From JBEBVQ01 sp037190845 (GTDB lineage Bacteria; Bacteroidota; Bacteroidia; Chitinophagales; Chitinophagaceae): a DNA stretch of 64,000 nucleotides. The notes beneath the pieces were generated by a model. The model worked only from the letters and a program-made list of their open reading frames with translations. It was not told the DNA's origin and ran no database searches. The DNA is taken from the NCBI GenBank assembly GCA_037190845.1, contig JBBCJI010000026.1, positions 99,180-163,179 on the forward strand. The letters run 5' to 3'. This document shows positions 8,735 through 19,106 of this stretch, piece after piece (within the stretch, counting starts at the first letter, position 1; each line of letters opens with the position of its first letter). The position numbers and the translations under genes are program-made.

Positions 8735-10768
8735 ATGAGAAACGTAAGTATTATCTTCCTGCTTTGGTTCCTGTATGGATGCACAACTGAAGCGCATAGC
8801 CAGAGGGAGATGACGGATAATTCATTGATTCTGAAAACGATAAACACTGCTTTCATTGACTCAATGCTTGATCGCGGCAGCGCTATGCTGTTCCAATACC
8901 CGCCGGACAGTACGGAGCCATTGTTCCGATATGCATTAAAGCTGAGTATGGAACAGTCATACATAGACGGCATGGCCGTGGCATATGGGAACCTGGGATT
9001 ATGCCTTGCGCGGAAAAAAGAATTTAACGAATCCGTTTCCTGCCTGAAGAAAGCAATTGGCTATAGCCAGTTAATGAACAGGCAAAAACGATTGAATTTA
9101 CTGTACACCCAACTTTCCACAGTCTATGGATTGAAAGGCGCGTTTCCGGAGGTTATCCGACTGGTAACTGAAGTGCTGCCTCGATACGATTTGCAGGACT
9201 CGCTTCAAAGATTGTACTACCTGAAGTTAAAGGATAGCAGATCCAGGGCTTACCTGAACTTAGGCAATACTCCCTTGGCTTATGCAGATATGCATGATAT
9301 TATTCAGGAGATAAAGCAACCCGATTCGGCAACCCGGACGATGCTCGCCAGTGTGTATACGGGATTGAGCATTCTCGCATCGCAGATGCATAAATACGAT
9401 TTTTCTTTGAAAATGGCTACTGCGGTAGAAAAAATGGGTGCTTCATTTTCTGATCAGTATCTGCTCAGTCATGCCTGGTATAACAAAGCCTCCATTTATT
9501 ATAATATGAACAAGCTGGACAAATCTCTGGCTTATGCTATGAAAAGCCTGGCAGCATATGAAGACAGCTATGATATACTTCCGTACAAAGCTTCCGCTTT
9601 AAGAACTATAGCCGGCGTCCTGGGCAAACAGGGTGACTATCAACAGGCGTTGAAGTACGCATTGGAAGCGGTCCGGCTTGATGAGCAATCAGGAGGCGCC
9701 CACAATGGCAGTTTGATTGGATCTTATACCATGTTGGGCAATATTTACGCGGCACTGAAAGACTATGACCAGGCTAAGCAGGTATTATTAAAAGCAGAGG
9801 AAATTACCGTTTCTACATCTTCATTCAAAATTAACCAGTTACAAACATATAAGCTGCAGGCCGAAATCTATGCCGCAGACGGTGATTATCGGCGGGCATT
9901 GGAATATAAGGACCGCTATTATAGCTCACGGGATAGCATCGAGGGAGATGAAATGAAAGCGCGTGTATCCGATGCCGAGGCACGGTATAGCCTGGCAGAA
10001 AAAGACCGGCAGATTGTGCAGAAGGAACTGGAAGCACAGCGCAGTATGAACCGCCAATATGTATGGATCGGTGTAAGCCTGTTGATGTTATTGGCGCTCA
10101 CGGGTTCTGTACTTTATATGAAAAACAGATCGGCGCTGTCCCGCATTAAAGGCATGCTCGACGGCGAAGAGCAGGAAAGAAAGCGAATCGCGCGGGAATT
10201 GCACGACGGGGTCGTCAGCCACTTGTCCATTGCTAAAACCAACTTTTCCAACCTGAGAGATTTTCAGAAGGGGAATGAAAAAATGCTCGACGATGCGATC
10301 CGGCAGCTGGATCAGAGCATTGCAGATTTGCGCAATACTTCTCATAATCTGCTGCCCGACGGGCTGTTGCAGGAAGGACTAATACCCACCGTAGAGGATT
10401 ATTTCCGAAAGATAAACACCGCCGGCAAGATACATATCACTTTACAGGTTGTGGATGTCCTGCCGCCGCTTACCGATTCGTTTCAGTTGAACCTGTACCG
10501 GATCATCCAGGAATTGATCCAGAACATCCTGAAATACGCGGGCGCCACCCGGATATTGGTACAGTTCAATGTTTATGCAGATACATTGACCGTCACTGTA
10601 GAGGACAACGGGCACGGGCGGGATTTCCACAGCAATGCCGGTGCAGCCGGCATAGGATTGGCCAATCTGGAGGCGCGGATCCGCCTGTTGAGCGGCGAGC
10701 AGGAAGTGGAATCCGATCCCGCACGCGGGACCACGGTTTATCTGACATTTCCAACAGGTGGCCTTTAA
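8735..10768 (+). CDS. TPR-domain sensor histidine kinase (HisKA_3/HATPase)
   Basis: The 677-residue protein starts with a signal or lipoprotein-like leader (L-Y-G-C near residue 13). It carries tetratricopeptide-like helical pairs over about residues 50-420, a coiled segment, one membrane helix (Y-V-W-I-G-V-S-L-L-M-L-L-A-L-T), then the kinase core. The phospho-acceptor is H490 in R-E-L-H-D-G. The ATPase domain has N-box Q-E-L-I-Q-N-I-L-K-Y-A and G-boxes D-N-G-H-G and G-I-G-L-A-N-L. The TPR part should lie in the periplasm. It is probably the partner of the LuxR regulator at 6413. It converges on the cargo gene at 10829. Confidence 0.9.
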   Translation: MRNVSIIFLLWFLYGCTTEAHSQREMTDNSLILKTINTAFIDSMLDRGSAMLFQYPPDSTEPLFRYALKLSMEQSYIDGMAVAYGNLGLCLARKKEFNESVSCLKKAIGYSQLMNRQKRLNLLYTQLSTVYGLKGAFPEVIRLVTEVLPRYDLQDSLQRLYYLKLKDSRSRAYLNLGNTPLAYADMHDIIQEIKQPDSATRTMLASVYTGLSILASQMHKYDFSLKMATAVEKMGASFSDQYLLSHAWYNKASIYYNMNKLDKSLAYAMKSLAAYEDSYDILPYKASALRTIAGVLGKQGDYQQALKYALEAVRLDEQSGGAHNGSLIGSYTMLGNIYAALKDYDQAKQVLLKAEEITVSTSSFKINQLQTYKLQAEIYAADGDYRRALEYKDRYYSSRDSIEGDEMKARVSDAEARYSLAEKDRQIVQKELEAQRSMNRQYVWIGVSLLMLLALTGSVLYMKNRSALSRIKGMLDGEEQERKRIARELHDGVVSHLSIAKTNFSNLRDFQKGNEKMLDDAIRQLDQSIADLRNTSHNLLPDGLLQEGLIPTVEDYFRKINTAGKIHITLQVVDVLPPLTDSFQLNLYRIIQELIQNILKYAGATRILVQFNVYADTLTVTVEDNGHGRDFHSNAGAAGIGLANLEARIRLLSGEQEVESDPARGTTVYLTFPTGGL

Positions 10769-10828
10769 GTACTGGCGTATTACACTGTTTTCTCCATTTT
10801 TAAGGGTGCCGGAACAATTGATTACAGC

Positions 10829-13441
10829 CTACCTGAGCAATGTCACATTGCCCTGATGGCGCTCTATATCTCCGTTGGCAAATGCTGCTTCAATAACGTA
10901 GATATAGACGCCAGCCGGCTGGTCGTCCCCATTTAGTTTTCCATCCCAACCTCGTCCGTCAAGTTGTGTTGACTCAAAGATCAATTGGCCCCAGCGGTTA
11001 TACAACTGCATCCGGAACCGGGTCAGTGCAGCAGATAACAATTGTCTCGGGAAAAAATAATCATTGTACCCGTCCCCATCCGGCGTGAATACGTTAGGAA
11101 TGCTTATGTAGCAGGATTTAAAAACAGTAACAGAATCAGCAGCAACGCAGTTATGTCCGGAAGTCACCTCCAGGAAAAAGATGCCCGGCTGCGCTGCATG
11201 GATTGCAGCCGTAGTATCACCTGTATTCCATCGCCGCCTGTGATCAGGCGGACGGGCGACTCGGTCAGAGACCACAACGGAAGCGCCACCGGGGCATATG
11301 GATGTATCACTCCCTATATCCACCAACGGGTAAGGAAAAACCCGGACCGTATCACTGAAGGATGTATCCGGGCACCCAGCCCAGGAAGCGGTAATGGTAA
11401 CGATATGTCCGCCGGCATCCTCGAAGGAACGCACCTGCCGTTCTCCTCCACTTCGTATCGTGTCTGTCCCGGCGCCGAATTGCCATTTCAGGCCGGATAT
11501 GCCGCTCAGATAAGCCGGAGTAAACGTAACAGCTTCCCCGGCACATATACTGTCGTTGTCGGTGGTGAAATATACGTACGGTACGCTGTCTATCATTACG
11601 GTAGCATAGGCCGTATCATAACAAGGATATTGTGTCTGCGCGATCAGCCGGACGGTATAGGCGCCGGGATGAGTATATCTGTGTGACGGGCTGTGCTGTG
11701 TAGATGTGCTGCCATCTCCGAAATCCCAGGCCCAGGCTGTAAAGTCACCTGTGGACGTATTCAGGAATTGCATGTCACAGGCGCCGGTATCTACCCGGAA
11801 CGAGGCACGGTAACCGGGAGGTGGTATCCTTACAAACAGTGAGGTGTCACATCCGTTACTGCCACGTAATGACACTCTGTACAGGCCGGGTGCAAGACCG
11901 GGCAACGTATCTCCGGCAGCGCTGTGCTGTACCCGGAGCACCTGACCGGCGCTATCCGTCCAGCTATATACATAGACCGATGTGTCTCCCGGGCCGGGTT
12001 GTACCCATGCCGCATTATTGTTTACATTCCTGCATCCTTGTGTAAACCCTGTTGAGGGGACGGTAAAAAAGTGCACAAAGAATGTGTCTGTGTGATGCCG
12101 GCAATCAGTAATATATTGCACGACATAAGCGCCCGATTCATAAACAGTCCGGTCCGTCAGAACGCTGCTATCATCCCATATATGCTGGCGCCCGGAGCGA
12201 TCTGCCTGCAGCAATACACTGTTCCTGAAACAAACAGGTATCACCTGTCTTCCGGGAACAGGATCGCGAATAAATACAGCCACCTCGCTATTCAGCCGGG
12301 ATGAAAGGGATGTATTTGCAGACAACTGAACTACGTTAGGCGTATACTGGCAGGCAACACCTGCCAGGTCAGGTGCATTGATCGCCGACAGGAACCTTCC
12401 CCGGTCGGCTGCCGTATAAATCTTTCCATCCGGACCTATCTTCAGGTCATATAGTCCTGGCGGACTTGTGCTCCGCCCTCTTGCGATCAGCGTTTTTGTG
12501 CTGTATATGACCGACGGGATAGCCGAGGTCAGATCATACTGGTAAATATCCCTGTCATTATCTTTTACATACAGTTTAGAACTGCCCGGTGAAAAGCAGG
12601 CGCCTGCATACCGGGCTTCGTCTATGATCATCTCATTAGACAGTATTCCCGATGCGGGATCAAAGTCAAACAGCTTCGTTCCTGAACTATAAGCCTGGAA
12701 GTTACCTGCTGATATCACAAGTCTGGTGCGGTCGGGAGAGATCCTCATATCGCTTGTGTAGATCGTAACCGAAGCAGATGAGATTCCACTGGGCGATGTG
12801 ACGGGTACCGCGTTCAGACCATTGCGTGTAATTTCATAAGCCTGAAATAATCCCCGCACCGACGAGTGAACAATGACCCAGACATTACACCGGTCGCCCG
12901 GTACTGCTACCATGCACTCTGACAGATTTGAATCAAGAGGTATGGCTTTCCTTTCGGGTTCCACATCACCCATCCCGTTATTCAGCGCCATGTTGACGAC
13001 ACTATATGAAAAACGGCCATTGCCTTTTATGGTATCACCGTTCACAACCGTACCTACAGCCGACTCCAGGGAAAACAAATAGTATTTACCCATACTGTCC
13101 GGCACGGGGACAATGACAGAACCCTGTATGGCATCATGCGCCCAGTATGGCATTCCGCTATTGGTATTGGGCATTACATTACCCATTCGGTCCCAGACCT
13201 GTTTCCCAAACGTATAAAAAAGGAGCTGCCCCTGTCTGTCACAAACAGCAGAAGCGTTTTCAGGCGCCCGCATGTTTGTAGTGATCGGCACAGGACTTCC
13301 ACCGTTAAAATCCAGCCCGGCATTTTCCCCAAAACACCAGACCCTGTTTTCGGGGAGCGCATACTGCTCCTGGCCATAAACACAAGACACCTGGCATGGC
13401 AGTAACAAGATCAGCACCCACAGACAAACGCCCTGTTTCAT
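10829..13441 (-). CDS. T9SS type B cargo protein with PKD domain (cassette copy B, second gene)
   Basis: The 870-residue secreted protein has a signal peptide (ending near C-V-Y-G-Q). The N-terminal half is propeller-like, with E-N-R-V-W-C-F-G-E-N-A-G-L-D-F and the phrase L-L-F-Y-T-F-G-K-Q-V-W-D-R. A PKD domain follows (A-W-A-W-D-F-G-D-G-S-T-S), and then the type B sorting domain (I-P-N-V-F-T-P-D-G-D-G-Y-N-D-Y-F, N-R-W-G-Q, G-V-Y-I-Y). The same domain order and many identical stretches occur in the 793-residue protein at 16719-19100, so the two are paralogues. In copy B, 205 bases with REP hairpins separate it from the SBBP gene. The corresponding gap in copy A is 6 bases. Ligand unknown. Confidence 0.88.
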   Translation of the reverse strand: MKQGVCLWVLILLLPCQVSCVYGQEQYALPENRVWCFGENAGLDFNGGSPVPITTNMRAPENASAVCDRQGQLLFYTFGKQVWDRMGNVMPNTNSGMPYWAHDAIQGSVIVPVPDSMGKYYLFSLESAVGTVVNGDTIKGNGRFSYSVVNMALNNGMGDVEPERKAIPLDSNLSECMVAVPGDRCNVWVIVHSSVRGLFQAYEITRNGLNAVPVTSPSGISSASVTIYTSDMRISPDRTRLVISAGNFQAYSSGTKLFDFDPASGILSNEMIIDEARYAGACFSPGSSKLYVKDNDRDIYQYDLTSAIPSVIYSTKTLIARGRSTSPPGLYDLKIGPDGKIYTAADRGRFLSAINAPDLAGVACQYTPNVVQLSANTSLSSRLNSEVAVFIRDPVPGRQVIPVCFRNSVLLQADRSGRQHIWDDSSVLTDRTVYESGAYVVQYITDCRHHTDTFFVHFFTVPSTGFTQGCRNVNNNAAWVQPGPGDTSVYVYSWTDSAGQVLRVQHSAAGDTLPGLAPGLYRVSLRGSNGCDTSLFVRIPPPGYRASFRVDTGACDMQFLNTSTGDFTAWAWDFGDGSTSTQHSPSHRYTHPGAYTVRLIAQTQYPCYDTAYATVMIDSVPYVYFTTDNDSICAGEAVTFTPAYLSGISGLKWQFGAGTDTIRSGGERQVRSFEDAGGHIVTITASWAGCPDTSFSDTVRVFPYPLVDIGSDTSICPGGASVVVSDRVARPPDHRRRWNTGDTTAAIHAAQPGIFFLEVTSGHNCVAADSVTVFKSCYISIPNVFTPDGDGYNDYFFPRQLLSAALTRFRMQLYNRWGQLIFESTQLDGRGWDGKLNGDDQPAGVYIYVIEAAFANGDIERHQGNVTLLR

Positions 13442-13482
13442 AAACTAAAAACCTTACAACTATCTTATAAACCTTTCGTGCG

Positions 13483-13587
13483 ATTGCGGCTCAGGGCCGC
13501 AATGACAAAGTGGTTATTGATTTCCCACGTCCGTTAATAGTACTGGCCAGGGGTTTGTCCACCATGTCATCCCGGACTTGATCCGGG
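13483..13587. repeat. Two REP-like hairpins inside cassette B
   Basis: ATTGCGG-loop-CCGCAAT at 13483-13503 and CCCGGA-CTTGA-TCCGGG at 13571-13587 are two short perfect hairpins in the 205-base gap between the SBBP gene (13647) and the type B gene (13441). Both have the look of dispersed palindromic repeats. They may weaken or end read-through between the two genes. Confidence 0.6.
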
Positions 13588-13646
13588 ATCTCATGACGAC
13601 ATTGACTTTTTAAGGGACGACTATATAAATAACGCCTCAACTAATC

Positions 13647-16613
13647 CTAATCCAGCTTAAGCAAACGGTACACGCTGCGGTCAACACCATTACTAATGAC
13701 TATAAAATAAACGCCGCCCTGAAGATGTGCCAGATTGATCTCATTATGGTATGCCAGGGATGACATCTTATGAACTACCCTTCCTGCAGGATCTGTAACT
13801 GTGGCATGGTAAGTTGATATATCCCCCACAGAGGACGCCGCCTGTATATATAGGTAACCACTGAAAGGAGAAGGGTATACCTTTATTGCTCCGCCATCTT
13901 TTCCATCCAGATCTACAGCAGAAGGTATCTCTACCAGCACTGAATCGGAAACAGAGCTGCATCCGTTTGCATCTGTCACCATTACCCGGTACCATCCGGA
14001 TGTAACGGCGGTATGCTCCTGATCTGTAGCGCCGGTCACCGGCGTATTGTTGAGGATCCACTGATTACCATTTGCCGCATCGGATGTCAGGACTTGCCCG
14101 TCAACAGTGATCGCCGGGACAGGAGGAGGAGCTGCCAGCGTCACGGCATGTATATTCCGGTCGCAGGTGCTGGTTGTAATTCCGGGATCGGAGGCGATCA
14201 CACGGATGCGGTAACCACTCCCCGGGGCAGTAGCTGCGGGAATCAGGCAGGAGACTTCATCTGTAATGGCCGCACTGGCTGTACCGATCGTTACCGCATT
14301 GGTAAAATCTCCGGTATTGTCAGATAATTCGACTGTAAACGTATTGCCAGCGTTAAAATGGGAAGAAGGCTGGATGGGTATCACAAAAGGGCGGTCAATA
14401 CACAATACGGTATCGGTGAAGGCAGGATCAAAAGCAAGATCCAGCATCTTTACCAGGAAAGCATCTTTCGTACCCCCTCCGTAAGTTTGCTGATATCCTC
14501 CGGTAGTAGCTACACCTGTTGTGCTGGAAGTATAACCAAACAGCCAGACCGTTCCTTTACGGTCGACATGCAGCCCGATAGCAGCATCCAGTTCCTCCCC
14601 GCCCCAGTAGGTGCCGTATTCAAAGTCTCCGTCGGTACTGTATCGCACTAACATGCCATCACCATTTCCACCAACAGTAGCCTGCATGGCATCGGGAGTG
14701 ACCAGGTTACTGAACCCATATGCATTACCCGAAGCATACACCTTGCCACAGGGATCCGTACTCACGATCGTACCCAGCATATCGCCGCCGGGTCCGGGAC
14801 CCAGGTATGTCCCCCACAACCGGACGCCGGACGCGCCTTCGAACTTCGCCACATAGGAATCCCCGAAAAAGAGATTCATAAACGCATCCCGGTGGGCGCC
14901 TGTACTTGCGATGCCGGTATCGCTGAAGGTAGGTCCTCCGATATAGACATTATCGTCTATATCGGTAGTAACCGAATAGACCTGATCATTGCCGGCGCCG
15001 CCATAATATGTGCCCCACAACTGCTGGCCGGCGCTGTCGAATTTGGCGATATATACATCGTTATCTGATCCTCCCGAAAAAGTCGTCCGGTGGGTACCTG
15101 TTGTAGTAATGTTGTTGGTGGCAGTGGTATTGCCCGCAAGGTATATATTGCCCTGCTGGTCCACTGTCAGTGCATCACCGCTTGTGCTACCGTTGTTCCC
15201 TCCGAAATAAGTGCCCCAAATGAGCTGTCCGGCAACATTGAATTTCGCCAGATAGGCCGCGCCACCGGCAGCAAGTTTCGTCGGCTGGTGCGAGCCCGGC
15301 GTACTGATCCCCGATGTGCTTGTCGTAGTTCCAGCGAGATATACATTGCCCCGGGCATCCGTACTTACCACGCCGCCCCATTTATCTTCGGCAAGGGCGC
15401 CTCCGTAATAGGTTGCCCACATGAGCTGCCCCGAATCATTAAACTGAGCCAGGAAATTATCGCCCGTACCACCACCAAAACCTGTCTGATGCACCTGCGA
15501 TGTGGCAATACCGGAAGTGCTTTCTGTATGCCCGCCGACATACACATGGCCATCGCGATCTGTGGCAATACCATAGGCAAATTCGTCTTCACTGCCCCCG
15601 AAGTATGTCCCCCACAGCAGAGACCCGTCCGGATGCATCTTTGCGAGGAAGGCATCTCTGGTACCGGATACGCCGCCACCTATCGTTGTCTGATGTGCAC
15701 CGGAGGTAGCTATCTGACTTATACTCATTGTAGCGGCGGTTATATATACCATGCCGGCATCATCAACTGCTACTTTTCTTGTCCAGGCATCTTCTTCGTC
15801 ATTGCCTCCGAAGTAGGTAGCCCAGTGCAATGCCGGATCCAGCACCAGACTTCCGGACCAGGTATCCGTACTGAAGGTCCAGTCGCTGCCTTCCTGTACG
15901 AAATGGCAGCTTACAGGTTTGTGACCGTGTAAAGTCCAGGCCACCGGCGCTTTTTCAGTAATTGTACCGGCAGGCGTAGTTACCTGCAGACTGCCATCCT
16001 GCTGTATTGCGGTGTTGGTCGCTCCTTTGTAGCGGATCCGTATATCGGAGGGATTTGCCCCTGCATGCAATATGAAATCATACTTCAGTATGCCATTTTT
16101 TTCATAGATCACCCAATCGATACCGGGATATACACCGGGATAAGTTATTTTACGAAAGGCATGTGCCCGGCTATACCCTCCGGGACAGTGAGGGTGATAG
16201 TAATTTTCATAATAAGGCCAGGCACCGGAGGTAACGGGGGTTACATTCATATCGGCGCCTGCCAGCTCCATATCCAGGCGGTATACTGTATATACGGGAT
16301 CAGTTGCTACATCTCCCGGCAATGGGCCTATGGGGTGTTTTTTCGTATCTGCCGGCATTGCAGCTTTGTGCTCGACGCTTATGAACTGATAGTGCATATG
16401 ACCTGACCCGATATATAAATTCATCCCCGGCGACCGTAATAAAAAATCCAGGTCATTGCGCGGATTATGATACTGATCTTTCAACTGGCCATTATTCTCC
16501 AGGAAGAATATGTTACCGCCAGAATTAGCAGCCGCATTGGTTTTTGCATTACCCAAACAGGTAATAGCGGTGGTCATAAATAAAAAAAGGAAACTGTAAA
16601 ACTGCTTCTGCAT
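13647..16613 (-). CDS. SBBP-repeat beta-propeller T9SS type A cargo protein (cassette copy B, first gene)
   Basis: The 988-residue secreted protein has a signal peptide (ending near L-G-N-A). The N-terminal domain begins F-F-L-E-N-N-G-Q-L-K-D-Q-Y and has the I-T-Y-P-G-V-Y-P-G-I-D motif common before SBBP propellers. About eight SBBP repeats follow, each with a W-G-T-Y-(F/Y)-G-G strand and G-N-(V/I)-Y-(L/I)-(A/G)-G. An Ig-like region and a type A sorting domain (I-K-V-Y-P-S-P-F-S-G) end the protein. It is a clear paralogue of the gene at 19107-22001. It is expected at the cell surface, with adhesion or binding likely but unproven. A palindromic operator and promoter lie just upstream. Confidence 0.9.
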   Translation of the reverse strand: MQKQFYSFLFLFMTTAITCLGNAKTNAAANSGGNIFFLENNGQLKDQYHNPRNDLDFLLRSPGMNLYIGSGHMHYQFISVEHKAAMPADTKKHPIGPLPGDVATDPVYTVYRLDMELAGADMNVTPVTSGAWPYYENYYHPHCPGGYSRAHAFRKITYPGVYPGIDWVIYEKNGILKYDFILHAGANPSDIRIRYKGATNTAIQQDGSLQVTTPAGTITEKAPVAWTLHGHKPVSCHFVQEGSDWTFSTDTWSGSLVLDPALHWATYFGGNDEEDAWTRKVAVDDAGMVYITAATMSISQIATSGAHQTTIGGGVSGTRDAFLAKMHPDGSLLWGTYFGGSEDEFAYGIATDRDGHVYVGGHTESTSGIATSQVHQTGFGGGTGDNFLAQFNDSGQLMWATYYGGALAEDKWGGVVSTDARGNVYLAGTTTSTSGISTPGSHQPTKLAAGGAAYLAKFNVAGQLIWGTYFGGNNGSTSGDALTVDQQGNIYLAGNTTATNNITTTGTHRTTFSGGSDNDVYIAKFDSAGQQLWGTYYGGAGNDQVYSVTTDIDDNVYIGGPTFSDTGIASTGAHRDAFMNLFFGDSYVAKFEGASGVRLWGTYLGPGPGGDMLGTIVSTDPCGKVYASGNAYGFSNLVTPDAMQATVGGNGDGMLVRYSTDGDFEYGTYWGGEELDAAIGLHVDRKGTVWLFGYTSSTTGVATTGGYQQTYGGGTKDAFLVKMLDLAFDPAFTDTVLCIDRPFVIPIQPSSHFNAGNTFTVELSDNTGDFTNAVTIGTASAAITDEVSCLIPAATAPGSGYRIRVIASDPGITTSTCDRNIHAVTLAAPPPVPAITVDGQVLTSDAANGNQWILNNTPVTGATDQEHTAVTSGWYRVMVTDANGCSSVSDSVLVEIPSAVDLDGKDGGAIKVYPSPFSGYLYIQAASSVGDISTYHATVTDPAGRVVHKMSSLAYHNEINLAHLQGGVYFIVISNGVDRSVYRLLKLD

Positions 16614-16634
16614 GTCATCTTGATTTGATTGGAG

Positions 16635-16665
16635 TAAAGGTAGCCGGGTGGGATGTGCAGAAAAA
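16635..16665 (-). promoter_or_regulatory. Putative promoter of SBBP gene copy B
   Basis: On the minus strand a -7 element TACCTTTA (16635-16642) follows a TTTT -33 element after 19 bases, close to the Bacteroidota consensus TTTG-N19-TAnnTTTG. The ATG is 22 bases further on. The operator palindrome ends two bases upstream of the -33 element. Confidence 0.5.
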
Positions 16666-16667
16666 GA

Positions 16668-16703
16668 CTGTTTACACTCATATTGAAAAATGAGTATAAA
16701 CAG
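16668..16703. promoter_or_regulatory. Palindromic operator, copy B
   Basis: CTGTTTACACTCATATT at 16668-16684 faces AAATGAGTATAAACAG at 16688-16703, a near-perfect inverted repeat with a 3-base spacer. It sits directly upstream of the predicted -33 element of the SBBP gene. The same palindrome is found at the same spacing before SBBP copy A (22059-22094). The position suits an activator of the LuxR/NarL type. Confidence 0.65.
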
Positions 16704-16718
16704 CCATTCCGGCGCCGG

Positions 16719-19100
16719 TTACCTGATCAGGGTTATATCTCCCTTTTCAGACACCTTGCGGTTAGCCGTTGTTTCGACTTCGAGCATATAAAAATAAGTA
16801 CCTGCCTGCGCCGGCACACCATTGTAAGTCCCGTCCCAGCCTGTATGTGCATCGCTGCCGGAGGTGGCCCAGACCATTTTCCCCCAGCGGTCATAAATAC
16901 GGAAAGATACAACCCGGACGATCTCGCCGGCAAACAAAGGGCGCAAATGATCATTCCGTCCGTTATGATCGGGCGTAAATGCTGAGGGTATAAATATAAG
17001 CGGGTTGACACCGGGGGTCAACACAGCGCTATCCCGGCATCCGTACAGCGATTCCCCCACTACAAGATAGGGCCTGACTGTGTCTGCACGGAGTGTTTGT
17101 TCATAAGCTGCCTGGTCGGGAAACTGTGTCTGCGGATGCCATACCAGTACACGGTAAGGCTCTGCTGCATGTGACTGCAGGGTCTGCGGGCTTCCCCAGT
17201 CTGCAGTAGCTGGTGAGGCCGTCAATCCGATACTGAAATCCCTGACGTGTACCATACGGCTGAATGTATCACTGCATTTGCCGCCTGCATCGCCTGCAGT
17301 AAGCGTGACACGATAATGCCCCGGAGACCGGTATGTGTGTATGGGAACGGTTCCCGTAGCTGTAGCACCGTCTCCCATATCCCAGTATAATGTAGCGGGA
17401 TCACCCGCGGACTGATCCTCAAACCGGGCGGGCACGCCAACACATATATTCGTATCTGCCGCGAACCGGGCATCATACAGCACCGGTATCCGGACAGTCA
17501 GCAATGTATCACATCCATAGCTTCCCTCTACCCTCACCTGATAAAGACCGGGAGATAACTGCCGTAGGGTATCTCCGGTATAACTATGATGACGTGTCTG
17601 CAATACTGTGCCGGCGCTGTCTATCCATTGGTACGTGTATGCAGCAGTGTCTGATGTTGCAGGCGTAACCCAGGCATAGTCTCCGTCTTCTGTATGACAG
17701 CCTCTGGTGAAACCTGCAGCCGGAACGCGACCGGAAAACGCTACCACAGTGGTGTCTATATGGTACAGACAATTAGTGCGATACCCGACAATATATGTGC
17801 CCGATCCACGCGCGACAAGAGATACGCCGTACCGGCCTCCATCCCAGACATGGCTCCACCCGGCTGCATTGGCCTGCAGCACCACACTATCGCTGAAACA
17901 TACAACCGTATCTTTCCGGGCATATACGGTGTCGCTGATCAGCGGCAGCACCACTTCATTAGGGAACCCGAATTGCATAAATGTACCCGATAATAATGAT
18001 ACGGCATTCACTACAGGCTGGCTGGCCATACCGGGCAGGTCGGGGAAGTTGATCCGGTGGAGATGATCACCAAAATGCAAACCAAAATATATCCGGTTGT
18101 CCGGTCCTAATTTCAAATCTGTAGACTCCGCTCCGTTGTCGGATTCGAAAGTGAACAGCTCGGTTTTAGAAGCCGTGATAGTCACAGCGGTCGGCAGAGT
18201 CAGATCAAACTGGAACAATCTGACGCGGCTATAATTGTTAGTCGTGGCATAGGCATACAGCCTGGTATTATCCGGCGAAAAGCATACTCCGTAATGATGA
18301 TCCGGTGAGTTGCGATCCAGCACCAGCTCGTTGGATATGACACCCGTGGCAGGGTCAAAATCATATAATTCGATCCCTCTTTCAGCGCCGGGAGCAGCGG
18401 AAGCGCCGCAGGCAGCAGCGATCTTCCGCCTGTCGTGCGACACTTTCATAACGCCCCGTTCGTATGCTTGTGCCGGTGACAACAAGCCGGTGACAGAGAT
18501 CACCGGTGTGGTATTAATACCCGCGCCGGTGATCTCATACGCTTTGTAAAAATGAGAAGAATGATCCCGCAGCAGCAACCATATATTACAATCATCGCCG
18601 GGTATTGCAATCATTTTCTCTGTGAACCCCATACTGATCATTATTCCTTTCCGCCCCGGCTCCACATCTCCCAGCCCGCCGTTCAGCTCCATATTGACCA
18701 CGCTGTAGCACAACTTGCCGTCGTCTGGCTGCTGCCCCAGTGAAAAGACATAATATTTATTACCGCTGTCGGGCATGGGCACAATGACCGCGGCCTGTGT
18801 GGTACTGTTTGTAGCCGGGAATCCACCTTCGCCATTAGGCATCAGAGCTCCCTGCCGGTCCCATACCTGCCTGCCATTGGTATAAAACAGCAACTGCCCG
18901 GCGGCATCGCATACGGAAGCGCACCCTTCCAGCGCCCATAGATTTGTCTTTACCGGCAGCGGCTGACCATTGCTAAAGTCCAGGCCCGCATATGCGCCGA
19001 ATGCCCATATCCTGTTTTCGTTCAGTGTGTATTGCGCCTGCAGCAACAGAGGTATACTGTGCAGGACAAGCGCAAGGACAATCTGCTTTATACTCATCAT
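16719..19100 (-). CDS. T9SS type B cargo protein with PKD domain (cassette copy A, second gene)
   Basis: The 793-residue secreted protein has a signal peptide (ending near L-L-Q-A-Q). The N-terminal propeller-like half has E-N-R-I-W-A-F-G-A-Y-A-G-L-D-F and L-L-F-Y-T-N-G-R-Q-V-W-D-R. A PKD-like domain (Y-W-D-M-G-D-G-A-T-A-T) and a type B sorting domain (I-P-S-A-F-T-P-D-H-N-G-R-N-D, D-R-W-G-K, G-T-Y-F-Y) follow. Its start lies 6 bases after the stop of the SBBP gene at 19107, so the two are one transcription unit. It is a paralogue of 10829-13441. The two proteins probably act together at the cell surface. Target unknown. Confidence 0.88.
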   Translation of the reverse strand: MMSIKQIVLALVLHSIPLLLQAQYTLNENRIWAFGAYAGLDFSNGQPLPVKTNLWALEGCASVCDAAGQLLFYTNGRQVWDRQGALMPNGEGGFPATNSTTQAAVIVPMPDSGNKYYVFSLGQQPDDGKLCYSVVNMELNGGLGDVEPGRKGIMISMGFTEKMIAIPGDDCNIWLLLRDHSSHFYKAYEITGAGINTTPVISVTGLLSPAQAYERGVMKVSHDRRKIAAACGASAAPGAERGIELYDFDPATGVISNELVLDRNSPDHHYGVCFSPDNTRLYAYATTNNYSRVRLFQFDLTLPTAVTITASKTELFTFESDNGAESTDLKLGPDNRIYFGLHFGDHLHRINFPDLPGMASQPVVNAVSLLSGTFMQFGFPNEVVLPLISDTVYARKDTVVCFSDSVVLQANAAGWSHVWDGGRYGVSLVARGSGTYIVGYRTNCLYHIDTTVVAFSGRVPAAGFTRGCHTEDGDYAWVTPATSDTAAYTYQWIDSAGTVLQTRHHSYTGDTLRQLSPGLYQVRVEGSYGCDTLLTVRIPVLYDARFAADTNICVGVPARFEDQSAGDPATLYWDMGDGATATGTVPIHTYRSPGHYRVTLTAGDAGGKCSDTFSRMVHVRDFSIGLTASPATADWGSPQTLQSHAAEPYRVLVWHPQTQFPDQAAYEQTLRADTVRPYLVVGESLYGCRDSAVLTPGVNPLIFIPSAFTPDHNGRNDHLRPLFAGEIVRVVSFRIYDRWGKMVWATSGSDAHTGWDGTYNGVPAQAGTYFYMLEVETTANRKVSEKGDITLIR

Positions 19101-19106
19101 TACTTA

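Noticed and set aside
14500..15850. Regular repeats resembling a CRISPR array
   Set aside because: The period corresponds to SBBP beta-propeller blades in an intact reading frame, and repeats are imperfect.
15090..15932. 280-codon plus-strand frame opposite the SBBP gene
   Set aside because: It is antisense to regular propeller repeats. Its composition follows from the repeat on the other strand, and it has no domain.
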